From assembly GCA_905182225.1 (NCBI GenBank), contig CAJJAJ010000009.1, forward strand, positions 62,001 through 126,000: 64,000 bases of DNA, given 5' to 3'. This stretch comes from an uncultured Aquiluna sp. (GTDB lineage Bacteria > Actinomycetota > Actinomycetes > Actinomycetales > Microbacteriaceae). A model generated the notes under the pieces. The model did not search any database. It had not been told where the DNA came from and saw only the letters and a list, made by a program, of their open reading frames with translations. Below are positions 27,743 through 39,654 of the stretch, in pieces; the first letter of the stretch is position 1; every line of letters begins with the position of its first letter. Position numbers and translations under genes: made by a program.

Positions 27743-28642
27743 TTAGTCCTCGGACACCGTTGAGAGCGCATCTGCGCCTCCAACAATTTCCGAAATTTGC
27801 TGGGTGATCTCTGCCTGACGCGCCTGGTTGGAGAGTCTGGTGTAGTTCAGGATTAACTTTTCAGCGTTGTCTGTTGCGCTCTTCATCGCTTTTTGTCTTG
27901 CGGCATGCTCCGCAGCCGCGGACTGGAGCATTTTGTTGTAAACGCGGTTTTCAATGTAAACCGGAAGCAAACTGTCAAGAACCTTTTCTACCTCAGGCTC
28001 GAACTCGTAAAGTGGGTGAACTTCACTCTCTTCGGCCTCCTGCTCAACGATTTCTAGGGGCAACAACCTGGTGGTGTTTGGCTCCTGGACCATCATGGAA
28101 ACGAATTGGTTCCCCACAAGATAAATCTGGTCAACACCACCGTCTTCAGTCGGCTTGATGAACAGATCTGTTATTTCATCGGCAATCTCGCGAGCGGTCT
28201 CTAAAGTTGGGACGTCGGTACCGCCGGTCCACTCCTTTTGCGCTGCACGCTGGCGGAACTTGAAGTTCGCGACTGCCTTTCGCCCTACTAGGTAGTAAAG
28301 AACCTCTTGGCCCTGGTCTTTTAGAAGTTTTGTCAGCTGCTCAACTTCTTTGAGGACAGATGAAGAAAACGCTCCGGCAAGACCTCGGTCAGACGTAAAT
28401 ACCACAATCGCGGAACGAGTAGGCGACTCAATTTTGCGAGTAAGTGGGTGGTCAACATCGGAGTAGGTCGCTACTGCGGAAACAGCCTTGTTAACAGCCC
28501 GGGTATACGGATTTGACGCGCTCACACGCTGCTGTGCCTTTTGGATTCTCGATGCCGAGATTAACTCCATTGCACGGGTGATCTTCTTGGTCGTCTTGGC
28601 AGACCTAATTTTCTGCCTATAGACCCGAAGTTGCGATCCCAT
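27743..28642 (-). CDS. atpG: ATP synthase F1 subunit gamma
   Basis: Gamma is the rotating shaft of F1. The 299-residue product has the conserved N-terminal helix ([21 protein letters not shown]...MELIS) and the C-terminal helix ([28 protein letters not shown]), which together form the coiled coil. In between is the Rossmann-like part with [15 protein letters not shown]. The length is normal for Actinobacteria. It lies between atpA and atpD with short gaps, consistent with one transcript. Confidence 0.97.
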   Translation of the reverse strand: MGSQLRVYRQKIRSAKTTKKITRAMELISASRIQKAQQRVSASNPYTRAVNKAVSAVATYSDVDHPLTRKIESPTRSAIVVFTSDRGLAGAFSSSVLKEVEQLTKLLKDQGQEVLYYLVGRKAVANFKFRQRAAQKEWTGGTDVPTLETAREIADEITDLFIKPTEDGGVDQIYLVGNQFVSMMVQEPNTTRLLPLEIVEQEAEESEVHPLYEFEPEVEKVLDSLLPVYIENRVYNKMLQSAAAEHAARQKAMKSATDNAEKLILNYTRLSNQARQAEITQQISEIVGGADALSTVSED

Positions 28643-28662
28643 AACCTAACCCTTACTTGTCT

Positions 28663-30300
<1,638 letters not shown>

Positions 30301-30330
30301 TGGTTCCTCTGCTTACTTGTTGGTTTCAAC

Positions 30331-31122
30331 TCAACCGAGTTGCAATCTTGCGTTTTGAAGTTTTGTGAGAACGGTGGCATCCAAGACTTCACCGTTCACG
30401 GTGATGTGCAATCCACCGATTATTTCTTGTTCTATCTCAACATTAAGTTGAAGTTCTCTACCAAAAACTTTCGTCAATGCTGACGACAATCTTGATAGTT
30501 GATCTTCGGACAGCTCTTTTGAGGCCCGAATATTTGCAACCGATTCGCCAGCGAACTCGGCAATCCAGATCCCATACTGCTCAAGAACTTCAGCAAATCG
30601 CTTAAAGGTTCTCGAGTGAACAGCCTGACCGGCCAAGATGCTCGTGGTTTCAGTTGCTTTATTATTCAAAAGCTTTGCAACTAGAACCATTTTCGCCTCT
30701 ACCGATGCTCTGGTCGAAGACAGCGCTAGCTCTAGCTGTGGATCGGAAGAAACTAACTGACCGACGGCAAACAATTCCGCTTGGACGGCATCGATGTCTT
30801 TTGACGCAGCTGCTGCAGCTCGAACACCCAAAGCTTCGGCGGTTAGCGCCAAGTCTCTAGTCGCAGACCATCGCATTTGAGCCATTTTGCCCAGCAGTCC
30901 CACGGTTTCCTTCGAAAGCTTAGGTCCAAATACGGCCTCAACTAGCTTGGACTTGCCTGCGGCCTGGGCCGAAGGATCGGAGAGCGCCGAACGAAGCTGT
31001 GGGCTTGAAAGCAAAGCGTTGGTGGCAGCAAAAAGCTCGCTAGTCATAAGCAGGCCAACTTTGCCGAGCTTGGAAAGTTCCTGCTCGGCTAATAGCCTTG
31101 ATTGCCTCGTGCTTGATGCCAC
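30331..31122 (-). CDS. atpH: ATP synthase F1 subunit delta
   Basis: Delta links F1 to the peripheral stalk. The 263-residue product is longer than the 177 of E. coli, which is the usual actinobacterial size. It has the characteristic C-terminal signature region (EIEQEIIGGLHITVNGEVLDATVLTKL). The upstream half is alanine-rich and helical. The start is a GTG 3 nt after the atpF stop. Weak overall conservation is normal for this subunit, and the operon position makes the call secure. Confidence 0.93.
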   Translation of the reverse strand: MASSTRQSRLLAEQELSKLGKVGLLMTSELFAATNALLSSPQLRSALSDPSAQAAGKSKLVEAVFGPKLSKETVGLLGKMAQMRWSATRDLALTAEALGVRAAAAASKDIDAVQAELFAVGQLVSSDPQLELALSSTRASVEAKMVLVAKLLNNKATETTSILAGQAVHSRTFKRFAEVLEQYGIWIAEFAGESVANIRASKELSEDQLSRLSSALTKVFGRELQLNVEIEQEIIGGLHITVNGEVLDATVLTKLQNARLQLG

Positions 31123-31125
31123 TTT

Positions 31126-31677
31126 TTACTTCGCCTTCTTGCCTTCTAGTTCAGCTATGAACTCATCAACGACCCTATTGGCAACCTTGTCATCGTCTAG
31201 CTTTTCGCCAACTATGCGAGAAGCCAGTTCGATTGCTAGTGCGCCAATCTCTCCCCTAAGTGCGTTTGCTGCTGAGTCTCGCTCAGCCAGCAAACTCGCC
31301 TTTGTTGTTTCGGAGAGTCGGTCTGCATCTTTTGCCGCCTGCTGCTTCAGTTCCGCAAGAATCGCGGCCCCTTCGGCTCGAGCATCTTCTCTAATCGACG
31401 ACGACTCGGCTCGAAGTTGAGCCTTGTCGGCCTCAACCTCTGCAGTGCGAGCCTCAGCTGCTTTCTGCGCAGCCTCGGCGTCGGCAAGCCTGCCTTCGAT
31501 TGCCTGTGCCCTCTCGTCGAGCATTCTTTTGAATCCAGGCAAAACCTTGAACCAGAAGAACACCAAAAGAACTACGAAGACAACTGACGACCAGAGAATG
31601 TCATAGTCAGCCGGCAACAGTGGGTTAGGCGTTTCGGCCCCCTCTGGTGCGGCTGCTGCAAGAATTCTGGAAATCAT
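31126..31677 (-). CDS. atpF: ATP synthase F0 subunit b
   Basis: Subunit b forms the peripheral stalk. The 183-residue product has one N-terminal membrane helix (ILWSSVVFVVLLVFFWFKVL). A long charged alanine/glutamate-rich helix (about residues 50-160), expected to form a coiled-coil dimer, follows. The short N-terminus before the helix is hydrophobic and Pro-rich. It lies between atpE and atpH with gaps of 15 and 3 nt. Confidence 0.95.
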   Translation of the reverse strand: MISRILAAAAPEGAETPNPLLPADYDILWSSVVFVVLLVFFWFKVLPGFKRMLDERAQAIEGRLADAEAAQKAAEARTAEVEADKAQLRAESSSIREDARAEGAAILAELKQQAAKDADRLSETTKASLLAERDSAANALRGEIGALAIELASRIVGEKLDDDKVANRVVDEFIAELEGKKAK

Positions 31678-31692
31678 CGTTTTATCGCTTTC

Positions 31693-31944
<252 letters not shown>

Positions 31945-32766
31945 TTAGTGTTCGTCTGCTAATGCCAACTGGATGTAGACAGTAGTCAGAAGTGTAAATA
32001 CGTAAGCCTGCAAAACCGAAACCAAGATCTCAAAAAGAGTAAAGGCAAAACCAAATAGAAGAGTTCCGACCCCGAATAGGCTCATGAGCCCATCGGCCTG
32101 AAAAAAGAAGAACTGCGTTGCCGAGAAACAAAGAACCAGCAGCAAGTGGCCGGCAATCATGTTCATCAGCAATCGAAGCGCCAAGGTGACCGGACGCAAG
32201 ATAAAAGTCGACAACAGTTCAATCGGAGTAACCAAAATGTAGAAAGGCTTTGGAACTCCGGAAGGGAATAGTGAGTTCTTGAAGAACTTGATACCGTGCT
32301 TCCTGGTTCCAGCGTAGATAAAGGTCACGTAGGCAACTCCGGCAAGGACAAGTGGGATACCAATCACAGAAGTTCCCGCGATGTTTGCAAACGGAATAAT
32401 GCCGGTGATGTTCATTCCAAACACCATGAAGAAGATTGTGGTCAGTAGCGGAAGGAAGCGTTCTCCATCTTTTTCACCCAGTTGATCGTGGGCAATTGAC
32501 TTCCGAACGAAATTCAGCGCTAGCTCACCGAGCAATTGAAAACGGCCAGGAACTACGTTTCCGGTCTTGACCGCCTTATTAAACTTTGCGGTCCACAGCC
32601 AGAAAATAACAATCAACAGGACCATGACAATCAACCGAATCATCATGATTCGATTTATTGCAAAAGGAGTGCCGGCGAAAGCGACTATTTCGGGATAAAA
32701 CTCGAAAATGCTCGGGGGGCTGAACTCCCCATCTTCGGCCCTAAACAGGCTCAGCGCACTTAACAA
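31945..32766 (-). CDS. atpB: ATP synthase F0 subunit a
   Basis: Subunit a carries the proton half-channels. The 273-residue product has five to six membrane helices. The essential arginine lies in the helix with RPVTLALRLLMNMIAGHLLLVL, and the last helix (LVSVLQAYVFTLLTTVYIQLAL) carries the conserved glutamine. The start is a TTG (MLSALSLFRAEDG), with AGGAG about 7 nt upstream and no better in-frame ATG nearby. A -10-like TATACT lies about 60 nt upstream, making this the first gene of the main atp transcript. Confidence 0.95.
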   Translation of the reverse strand: MLSALSLFRAEDGEFSPPSIFEFYPEIVAFAGTPFAINRIMMIRLIVMVLLIVIFWLWTAKFNKAVKTGNVVPGRFQLLGELALNFVRKSIAHDQLGEKDGERFLPLLTTIFFMVFGMNITGIIPFANIAGTSVIGIPLVLAGVAYVTFIYAGTRKHGIKFFKNSLFPSGVPKPFYILVTPIELLSTFILRPVTLALRLLMNMIAGHLLLVLCFSATQFFFFQADGLMSLFGVGTLLFGFAFTLFEILVSVLQAYVFTLLTTVYIQLALADEH

Positions 32767-32827
32767 CGTTGTTCTCCTGGTCTGGGCGGCATACTTCAGT
32801 CCGCGAGATGATCATGGATTTGTTCTT

Positions 32828-32833
32828 AGTATA
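32828..32833 (-). promoter_or_regulatory. Probable -10 element of the atpB operon
   Basis: TATACT on the minus strand lies in an AT-rich stretch between the atpI-like gene and atpB. It would give a leader of about 55 nt containing the AGGAG ribosome binding site. The -35 region is poor. Confidence 0.5.
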
Positions 32834-32876
32834 AAAGAAGCAAGGCGCCTCGTGCAGCAAAATCGGAAAAAAGTGA

Positions 32877-33281
32877 CTAATTCCCGACAGTTGGAACCCT
32901 GCCCTTGAGAACCAGCCAAGAATCTATGGCCAAGCCACCAAGCACGGTTGCCACGACCGCGAAGAAAAACACCGGACCAGCAAAGCCCTCTGCGTTCTGT
33001 AAGGCGAGCAAGACCCCTGCGAACAACAAAAATTTGAACAACCAGCCGCCAAGCACTGTGGCGTAGAAGCCGTTCAGTGAAAATTTGCCGCCGAACCAGA
33101 TGCTCAGAATCGTCATCGTGCCAAACAGGGCGGAGACTCCAGCGCCTAACAGAGCCGCGAAAACTCCTGGCAATTGATAAAACAGATAACCCAGCAGAGA
33201 GCCGACAATCGCTATTGCAACCGCCAACAATGTGCTGAGCCTTAGTGCTTTGGAAAATAAGGTGTCTGAACTATTTGCCAA
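32877..33281 (-). CDS. Small membrane protein in the AtpI position
   Basis: The 134-residue product has about four membrane segments (LLAVAIAIVGSLLGYLFYQL, LLGAGVSALFGTMTILSIWF, GWLFKFLLFAGVLLAL, VFFFAVVATVLGGLAID). It sits directly upstream of atpB, the place of atpI, which in other bacteria helps assemble the c-ring or supports ion supply. The similarity is mainly positional and in topology. The start overlaps the wecA stop by 11 nt, so it is translated with that gene. Confidence 0.75.
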   Translation of the reverse strand: MANSSDTLFSKALRLSTLLAVAIAIVGSLLGYLFYQLPGVFAALLGAGVSALFGTMTILSIWFGGKFSLNGFYATVLGGWLFKFLLFAGVLLALQNAEGFAGPVFFFAVVATVLGGLAIDSWLVLKGRVPTVGN

Positions 33282-34386
33282 GACTGCTCCTTGCTCGAGT
33301 TGCTCTTTGAAAAACCGGCCAGTACGTGTGAATTAGAGCGATGATCATCCATGCCCCAAAGATGATGATAACCGGAGCTGGATCGATCCAGAAAAAGAGC
33401 AGGAGACATAGAGACACAACCGTGGTCCAGTGATAGAAGACCAGCACCGCTCCCCGATGCGAGTGGCCCAGGTCCTGCAATTGGTGATGGAGGTGCTCTC
33501 GGTCCGCGGCAAAGGGAGATTGCCCCCTGCGCATCCTGCGAATTACAGCTAGCAGTAGATCCAACAGTGGCACTAACAGAATTACAACCGGCAGAACCAA
33601 TGGGATCAGGGCGGGCAGCAGGTCGTTTCTCGTGACGGTAGCAGGATCAATTGACCCGGTGACGGCGATAGCGCTGGTGGCCATCATCAGGCCCAGTAGC
33701 ATCGCCCCCGAATCACCCATGAATATTTTTGCGGGACTGAAATTATGCGGGAGAAAGCCTGCGATGGCACCTAATACAACCGCCGAAAGCATGCCGGCGA
33801 TCGAAAAATAGTCCGTTGGAGATGTCTGCTGAGCCAAAACGTAGCTATAGACAAAGAAAGCCAGAGTCCCGATGCCCACTACACCAGCTGCAAGACCATC
33901 AAGCCCGTCTATGAAGTTGACCGCGTTCATTACAAGCACCACCACGAAAACTGTTATTGCTAGAGAGACCCCAAAACTGCCCACGGTCAAACCACCAATC
34001 GGCAGTGAGACAATCTGCACACCGCTGGAAGCCAAGATCCAGGCTGCTGCTATTTGGCCGCCCATTTTAGCTGTCCAGTCAAGTTCAATTAGGTCATCCA
34101 GTAGCCCCACCACGACGATCAGTCCACCGGCTCCGACTATTGCCCAAATCGGACCTGGATCTCTGAATACCGATTCGAACCAACCGAACGATCCAGCAGC
34201 AATGATGCCGACCACGATTGCGAAAAAGATTGCCACTCCACCGATTCTTGGGGTGGGAGTCTTGTGGACATCGCGAGCTCTGATGGCAGGAGTGATGTCA
34301 TAGCGCTTTGCTAAGTACCGAACCCCCCAAGTCGCCAAATAGCTAACCACCGCAGTGATTATGGCGACTAGCAAGTATGCCCGCAC
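33271..34386 (-). CDS. wecA: Undecaprenyl-phosphate N-acetylglucosaminyl 1-phosphate transferase (MraY/WecA family)
   Basis: This membrane enzyme transfers a sugar 1-phosphate, usually GlcNAc-1-P, from UDP-sugar to undecaprenyl phosphate to start cell-wall polymer synthesis. The 371-residue protein has about ten to eleven helices. Family motifs are LLDDLIELDWTAKMGGQ, NFIDGLDGLAAG, FMGDSGAMLLG and the REHLHHQLQDLGHS histidine motif, typical of WecA/TagO and not MraY. The place between tsaC and the atp operon is the usual actinobacterial one. The start overlaps the tsaC stop by one base. Confidence 0.92.
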   Translation of the reverse strand: MRAYLLVAIITAVVSYLATWGVRYLAKRYDITPAIRARDVHKTPTPRIGGVAIFFAIVVGIIAAGSFGWFESVFRDPGPIWAIVGAGGLIVVVGLLDDLIELDWTAKMGGQIAAAWILASSGVQIVSLPIGGLTVGSFGVSLAITVFVVVLVMNAVNFIDGLDGLAAGVVGIGTLAFFVYSYVLAQQTSPTDYFSIAGMLSAVVLGAIAGFLPHNFSPAKIFMGDSGAMLLGLMMATSAIAVTGSIDPATVTRNDLLPALIPLVLPVVILLVPLLDLLLAVIRRMRRGQSPFAADREHLHHQLQDLGHSHRGAVLVFYHWTTVVSLCLLLFFWIDPAPVIIIFGAWMIIALIHTYWPVFQRATRARSSLGK

Positions 34387-35048
34387 TAGTCGACCTCGAG
34401 CTCCACATCGCCAATCACGCTTCTGATTCGCTCGAGCGACAATGCGCCCTTTCGTAAAACGCGTATTGCTTCGCCATCTCTGACTTGAGTGAGATCCAAA
34501 ATAGTGGACGCTTCACCCTTTGGGCTACCTCCGCCGTCTAAATAGACAGGCACTTTGTCGCCAAAATAATCAAACGCTTGCTGCGCAGTAACAGCGGCCG
34601 CATTTCCGGTTGTATTGGCACTTGATACGGCCAGCGGCCCAACATCCTCGAGCAGTGCGAGGGTAATTTTATGATCCGGTACTCGAAGTGCGACTGTCCC
34701 CCGAGTCTCCCCTAAATCCCAATCCAGGGACGGCTGAGCTCGAAGAACCATGGTTAGGGCTCCGGGCCAAAAAGCTGCTGCCAACTTGCTTGCAACTAGA
34801 GGCAAGTCAGTGGCTAGCGCAGAAAGAGTTTCAACCTTTGGAATAAGCACCGGTGGTGGAACGCTTCTTTCTCTGCCCTTTGTTTTCAGGAGGAGCTCGA
34901 CAGCCTTTGGGCTAAAAGCGTCCACCGCAATGCCATAAACGGTATCGGTGGGGATTACAACCACCTCGTGGCGCTGCAAGGCCACTTTTGCCTGCCTGAA
35001 ACCTGTCAATAAGTCAGTGTCGACTGAACAGTCATATACTCGTTGCAT
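34386..35048 (-). CDS. tsaC: L-threonylcarbamoyladenylate synthase
   Basis: TsaC/Sua5 (YwlC) makes threonylcarbamoyl-AMP from threonine, bicarbonate and ATP for t6A37 modification of tRNAs that read ANN codons. The 220-residue product has VVVIPTDTVYGIAVDAF, KGRERSVPPPVLIP, the FWPGALTMVL region and the SSANTTGNAA signature. It lacks the extra C-terminal Sua5 domain. It lies between prmC (12 nt) and wecA (1-base overlap) in the prfA-prmC-tsaC order common in Gram-positive bacteria. Confidence 0.94.
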   Translation of the reverse strand: MQRVYDCSVDTDLLTGFRQAKVALQRHEVVVIPTDTVYGIAVDAFSPKAVELLLKTKGRERSVPPPVLIPKVETLSALATDLPLVASKLAAAFWPGALTMVLRAQPSLDWDLGETRGTVALRVPDHKITLALLEDVGPLAVSSANTTGNAAAVTAQQAFDYFGDKVPVYLDGGGSPKGEASTILDLTQVRDGEAIRVLRKGALSLERIRSVIGDVELEVD

Positions 35049-35060
35049 ATCTGCCTCCGG

Positions 35061-35897
35061 CTAAGCTGTCGCACTCACGGCGCGAAGTCTTCCGGTTGAA
35101 TCCGGATGGACTTGAATCCTGCGCCAATTGTTTTCTAATAGTAATTCACAGATCGAATCAGACTGACCATCGGCATGCTCCAAAACAAGCAATCCACCTT
35201 CTCTCAGTATCAGCTTCGTGGTTGCAACGAGATCTCGAACGATATCTAGTCCATCTTCGCCACCGTACAAGGCAAGAGCTGGATCATAATCCCTGACTTC
35301 TTGGTCAAGTGGAACCATGCTGTTGGGAATGTAAGGGGGATTGGAAATAATCAAGTCAAATTGTGGCAAATTACCAATTAGCTCCATAAAGTCACCCTCA
35401 AGCAAATCGACATTTGCCCCGAGTCCGCTGATGTTTGCCCGCGCAAATTCTGCGGCAGCGCTTGATAATTCAATGGCGGTTACTTTTGCATTAGTTTCCT
35501 TGGCAATCGAAATCGCGATTGCACCTGAGCCGGTTCCGATGTCCAATGCCCTAGGTTCTCCTGGCAACAAAGCCAGGAAATCAATTGCGACCTGAACAAC
35601 CTGCTCGGTCTCTGGGCGTGGAATGAAAACACCCTCGCCAACACTGAGCTCTATTGAGCGAAAAGGCGCCTTGCCGGTAATGTGCTGGAGGGGAACTCTG
35701 CTGCAGCGCAGCTCTACTAGATCAAAAAATCCGCTTGGTGCCTCGAGGTCAGCATTAAGAACTAGCTGAGTAGCTAATTCACCCCTTGAGATTTCCAGGC
35801 AATGGCACATCAGCAGCTCTGCCTCTGCCGCCGCCGAAATTATCCCTGCGGCCGAAAGAGAAGCTTCGGCCTGTTTCAAAGAAGTGGAAGCGAGCAC
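35061..35897 (-). CDS. prmC: Peptide chain release factor N5-glutamine methyltransferase
   Basis: PrmC methylates the glutamine of the GGQ motif in release factors, using S-adenosylmethionine. The 278-residue protein has an N-terminal helical domain (about 1-80), the SAM-binding motif ALDIGTGSGAIAISIA and the catalytic ISNPPYIPNS motif that holds the glutamine. The start overlaps the prfA stop, so enzyme and substrate are made together. Confidence 0.95.
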   Translation of the reverse strand: MLASTSLKQAEASLSAAGIISAAAEAELLMCHCLEISRGELATQLVLNADLEAPSGFFDLVELRCSRVPLQHITGKAPFRSIELSVGEGVFIPRPETEQVVQVAIDFLALLPGEPRALDIGTGSGAIAISIAKETNAKVTAIELSSAAAEFARANISGLGANVDLLEGDFMELIGNLPQFDLIISNPPYIPNSMVPLDQEVRDYDPALALYGGEDGLDIVRDLVATTKLILREGGLLVLEHADGQSDSICELLLENNWRRIQVHPDSTGRLRAVSATA

Positions 35898-36973
35898 TAG
35901 CTATCGCCGAATGCCGCCAGCTGGGCCTCTTCGTCGGTTTGGATGCAAGACTGCACCACCGGCTCCAAAGCTCCGTCCATCACCTGATCCAAGTTGTATG
36001 ACTTATAACCAGTGCGATGATCAGCAATCCGGTTCTCAGGAAAGTTATAAGTTCTGATGCGCTCGGAGCGGTCGACGCTTCTGACTTGCGACTTTCTAGC
36101 CGCAGACAGCTCGGCGTTTAGCTCTTCTTGTTGAGCCGCCAAAATCCTCGCACGCAGAACTCGCATCGCCGCATCACGGTTCTGCAGCTGAGACTTTTCG
36201 TTCTGCATTGAAACCACGATGCCCGTTGGCAAGTGAGTTATTCGAACAGCGGAGTCAGTTGTGTTAACTGACTGGCCGCCAGGTCCGGAAGAACGAAAGA
36301 CGTCAATTCGAATGTCGTTCTGAGAAATCTCTACTTCTTCAGGCTCGTCAACCTCGGGGAAAGCTAAAACACCTACCGCTGAGGTGTGAATTCTTCCCTG
36401 AGTTTCAGTCACGGGAACTCGCTGAACCCTGTGGACTCCACCCTCATATTTCATGTGCGCCCAAACACCCTGGGCCGGATCCGTTGCATTTGACTTAATG
36501 GCAACCTGAACGTCTTTGATTCCGCCCAAATCGCTCTCTGTCTTGCTAAGAACCTCGGTTTTCCAACCTTTAGAGGTCGCGTAGTGCAAATACATCCTCA
36601 AAAGATCGGCTGCGAACAGAGCCGACTCGGCCCCCCCTTCGCCGGCCTTGACTTCGATAATTACATCTCTGCCGTCATCCGGGTCTCTTGGGATAAGTAG
36701 CCGTCTGAGCTTTTCGCTGGCTTCGGCAAGTTGCTTTTCCAAGATTGGAAGTTCCTCAGCAAATGCGACATCCTCTTTAGATAGTTCCTTGGCTGCGGCC
36801 AAGTCATCATCCAAACCGCGCACCAACTCATCAGCGCCCATAATGGCGCTCAGCTCGGCATAGCGTCTATTAATCTTCTTAGCCAAACCAGGGTTGGTGT
36901 GGATTGCCGAGTCACTGAGTTGCTCCTGCAAACTCGCGTGCTCAGCCCTTAGGCCCGCAAGCGAATCAACCAA
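35897..36973 (-). CDS. prfA: Peptide chain release factor 1
   Basis: RF1 recognises UAA and UAG and triggers peptide release. The 358-residue product has the GGQ motif in [20 protein letters not shown] and the codon-reading PxT tripeptide in [17 protein letters not shown], which marks RF1 rather than RF2. The N-terminal helical domain covers about residues 1-105. It begins directly after rho, with a single base between the two genes, and its stop overlaps prmC. Confidence 0.96.
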   Translation of the reverse strand: MVDSLAGLRAEHASLQEQLSDSAIHTNPGLAKKINRRYAELSAIMGADELVRGLDDDLAAAKELSKEDVAFAEELPILEKQLAEASEKLRRLLIPRDPDDGRDVIIEVKAGEGGAESALFAADLLRMYLHYATSKGWKTEVLSKTESDLGGIKDVQVAIKSNATDPAQGVWAHMKYEGGVHRVQRVPVTETQGRIHTSAVGVLAFPEVDEPEEVEISQNDIRIDVFRSSGPGGQSVNTTDSAVRITHLPTGIVVSMQNEKSQLQNRDAAMRVLRARILAAQQEELNAELSAARKSQVRSVDRSERIRTYNFPENRIADHRTGYKSYNLDQVMDGALEPVVQSCIQTDEEAQLAAFGDS

Positions 36974-36974
36974 G

Positions 36975-38663
36975 TTATTCTCCGTCGGAATCCGAAGGAA
37001 CTGGCATTGACTTCTCCAGCTTCAGCAAGAACTCAACGTTGCTCGCTGTTTCCTTCAAGCGGTTGAGAACTAACTCGAGGGCCTGCTGCTGCTCAAGACC
37101 TGCAAGTGCTCTGCGGAGCTTCCAAATAATCTTGGTCTCCTGAGGGCTCATTAGAAGCTCTTCACGTCTGGTGCCAGATGCATTGATGTCAACGGCAGGG
37201 AAGATTCGCTTGTCAGCAAGCTGACGTGAGAGCCTGAGCTCCATGTTTCCGGTTCCCTTGAACTCCTCGAAGATAACCTCGTCCATTTTGGATCCGGTAT
37301 CAACAAGGGCAGTCGCCAAAATGGTCAGCGATCCACCGAATTCAATGTTTCTGGCGGCACCAAAGAAACGCTTCGGTGGGTAGAGAGCAGAAGAATCAAC
37401 TCCTCCGGACAAAATTCGTCCAGATGCCGGTGCACTCAGGTTGTAGGCACGACCCAATCTCGTGATTGAGTCAAGCAAAATAACTACATCATGACCCATC
37501 TCCACCAGGCGCTTTGCGCGCTCAATAGCGAGCTCGGCAACCGTTGTGTGATCCTCTGCAGGACGATCAAATGTGGATGCAATTACCTCACCCTTGACGG
37601 TGCGCTGCATGTCCGTAACTTCTTCTGGTCGCTCGTCAACCAAAACAACCATCAGGTGTACCTCAGGGTTGTTGGTTGAAATAGCGTTGGCAATAGCCTG
37701 AAGAACTAGTGTCTTACCGGCCTTTGGCGGCGAAACAATAAGTCCACGCTGCCCCTTGCCGATTGGAGCAACTAGGTCAATAATTCTCGTCGAGAGGCGT
37801 TTGTTGTCAGTTTCTAGACGCAATCGAGTGTCCGGGTAAAGCGGAGTCAACTTACCAAACTCAACCCTCTCAGCCGACTCTTCAAGAGTCTGCCCGTTCA
37901 AGCTTTCAATCTTGACTAAAGCATTGAATTTTTGACGCTGATTGCTCTCGTTATCACGTGGTTGACGAATCGAACCGACAACCGCATCGCCCTTACGCAT
38001 GCCGTATTTCTTTACCTGCCCCAAGGAAACGTAAACATCGTTATCGCCGGGAAGGTAACCGGAGGTTCGGAGGAACGCGTAGTTGTCGAGCACGTCCAAA
38101 ATTCCAGCAACTGGGATCAGGACATCATCTTCACTTACTTCAGGCTCTGCTTCATCCTGTGATCCACGTCCACGTCCACGATCGCGGTCACGATCGCGGT
38201 AACGTCCACGTCGGTTACGGTTTCCACCGCGACGCTCGTCATCCCTGTCGCGTTGGTTTTCGCGGTCACCGCTTCGGGTTTCGCTATCTTCTTTATTTGA
38301 ACGTTCTGGCCTTTGACCAGTTTTTGGCTCAGCGTCGTTAGCAGAGTCGGTCTTTTTCTCTGACCGATCGTTGTTGGAAGCCGGCTTGCTTGAGCCGGTC
38401 TTGTCGCTGGAAGATTCAGATGAGGACTTCTTGGCAGAAGCCTCAGAAGTTTCAGAAGATTCAGGAGTTGACTTAGAGGCAGTGCTGCGGCGCCTGGCCG
38501 GTGCCTTCTTTGGCTCGGCGTCTGAATTGGCCTCAGGCTTGTCAGCCTTGACTGTTTTACTTGCTTGCTTTGGAGCCTCGCTGGCTACCTTGGTTTCTGA
38601 CGAATCAGAACCGGTCGCTCGCCTGGAACGGCGAACGGGCTTATCTTGTTGGATTTCATCCAT
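36975..38663 (-). CDS. rho: Transcription termination factor Rho, with long low-complexity N-terminus
   Basis: Rho is the hexameric RNA helicase that ends transcription of untranslated RNA. The 562-residue product has the RNA-binding cold-shock-like domain from about residue 181 ([18 protein letters not shown]), then the ATPase with Walker A PPKAGKT (about 312-318), [28 protein letters not shown] and the R-loop region. Residues 1-180 are Ser/Lys/Glu-rich and then Arg/Asp/Gly-rich ([12 protein letters not shown]). I cannot find the usual N-terminal helix bundle (Rho_N) before them. It lies between thrB and prfA, with a gap of about 70 nt after thrB. Confidence 0.95.
   Translation of the reverse strand: MDEIQQDKPVRRSRRATGSDSSETKVASEAPKQASKTVKADKPEANSDAEPKKAPARRRSTASKSTPESSETSEASAKKSSSESSSDKTGSSKPASNNDRSEKKTDSANDAEPKTGQRPERSNKEDSETRSGDRENQRDRDDERRGGNRNRRGRYRDRDRDRGRGRGSQDEAEPEVSEDDVLIPVAGILDVLDNYAFLRTSGYLPGDNDVYVSLGQVKKYGMRKGDAVVGSIRQPRDNESNQRQKFNALVKIESLNGQTLEESAERVEFGKLTPLYPDTRLRLETDNKRLSTRIIDLVAPIGKGQRGLIVSPPKAGKTLVLQAIANAISTNNPEVHLMVVLVDERPEEVTDMQRTVKGEVIASTFDRPAEDHTTVAELAIERAKRLVEMGHDVVILLDSITRLGRAYNLSAPASGRILSGGVDSSALYPPKRFFGAARNIEFGGSLTILATALVDTGSKMDEVIFEEFKGTGNMELRLSRQLADKRIFPAVDINASGTRREELLMSPQETKIIWKLRRALAGLEQQQALELVLNRLKETASNVEFLLKLEKSMPVPSDSDGE
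38160..38240. repeat. Short repeats coding the Arg/Asp-rich part of Rho
   Basis: CGTCCACG and CGATCGCGGTCA units recur several times and code the RDRD/RGRG tract in the Rho N-terminal extension. It is a low-complexity coding repeat that could change in length by slippage. Confidence 0.6.
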
Positions 38664-38736
38664 GTTTGTTATTACTCATTTCTATGCGGCGAACTGCCGT
38701 TGTGTTGAAACTTGAGAAAGATACAGTGGCGGGCTT

Positions 38737-39654
38737 TTAGGTGCCTGATCCTGACTGCACTAAAAGACTAGCACCTTTGACATCAACCGCAAGGGCTAAA
38801 ACTCTCCAGTCGGGGAAAGAGCTCTCGACAAGAGATATGGCTGCCATTCGTTTTGCCGGGTCGTCTTCCAAAACCAAAACCGAAGGACCCGCCCCAGACA
38901 CCACTGCCGGATGGCCTTGGGCTCTCAACTTTTCAATCAGAGCCGATGTTTCCGGCATTGCGCTATATCGGTAGCTCTGGTGCAACCGGTCCTCGGTTGC
39001 CGCCAACATTAGTTCTGGGCTCTGGGTTAGCGCCGCAACCAGCAGTGCCGACCTGGAAACGTTGAATACGGCATCAGTGTGTGGGACAGATTCCGGCTGC
39101 AAGCTTCTGGCTAGCTTTGTGGACATCTGATGCGGTGGAACCAAGACCAATGGAGAAACTCCTCGATGAACCGTTAGTTTCTTGTGTCGAGGAACCCCGT
39201 CCTCCTCCACCCATGCAATGGTCAAACCGCCAAATAGTGCCGGCGCAACATTGTCGGGGTGACCCTCTAGTTCCGTGGCAAACGCCAAAAGTTGTTGTTC
39301 ACTAATTTCAATCTCGTCTTGCAAGAGACCGGCTGCAAGCATGATGCCACCGGCTACCGCTGCTCCAGAAGAGCCCATTCCTCTGCCGTGAGGAATGTTG
39401 TTTTCGCATCTAATTTTTAGACCCGGGACTTTTTTACCGAGCTTGTTGAAAACTAGGGCCAAAGACTTATAAATCAGATTTGATTCATCTAGAGGAATGT
39501 CGCCGACCCCCTCACCCGAAACTGAAATTCCTAGACCCGAGGACACTACTTCTGCTTCGTAGCTGTCGTAAAAGGAAAGTGCCATGCCTAGAGTGTCGAA
39601 GCCAGGGCCGAGGTTGGCAGTGGTTGCTGGGATTTTAACAGTTACTATTTTCAC
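38737..39654 (-). CDS. thrB: Homoserine kinase
   Basis: ThrB phosphorylates homoserine for threonine synthesis. The 305-residue GHMP kinase has KIPATTANLGPGFDTLGMALS near the N-terminus, the ATP motif PHGRGMGSSGAAVAGG and a C-terminal VVSGAGPSVLVL glycine motif. It starts at a GTG overlapping the thrC stop (GTGA). It is the last gene of the argS-lysA-hom-thrC-thrB run. Confidence 0.95.
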   Translation of the reverse strand: MKIVTVKIPATTANLGPGFDTLGMALSFYDSYEAEVVSSGLGISVSGEGVGDIPLDESNLIYKSLALVFNKLGKKVPGLKIRCENNIPHGRGMGSSGAAVAGGIMLAAGLLQDEIEISEQQLLAFATELEGHPDNVAPALFGGLTIAWVEEDGVPRHKKLTVHRGVSPLVLVPPHQMSTKLARSLQPESVPHTDAVFNVSRSALLVAALTQSPELMLAATEDRLHQSYRYSAMPETSALIEKLRAQGHPAVVSGAGPSVLVLEDDPAKRMAAISLVESSFPDWRVLALAVDVKGASLLVQSGSGT

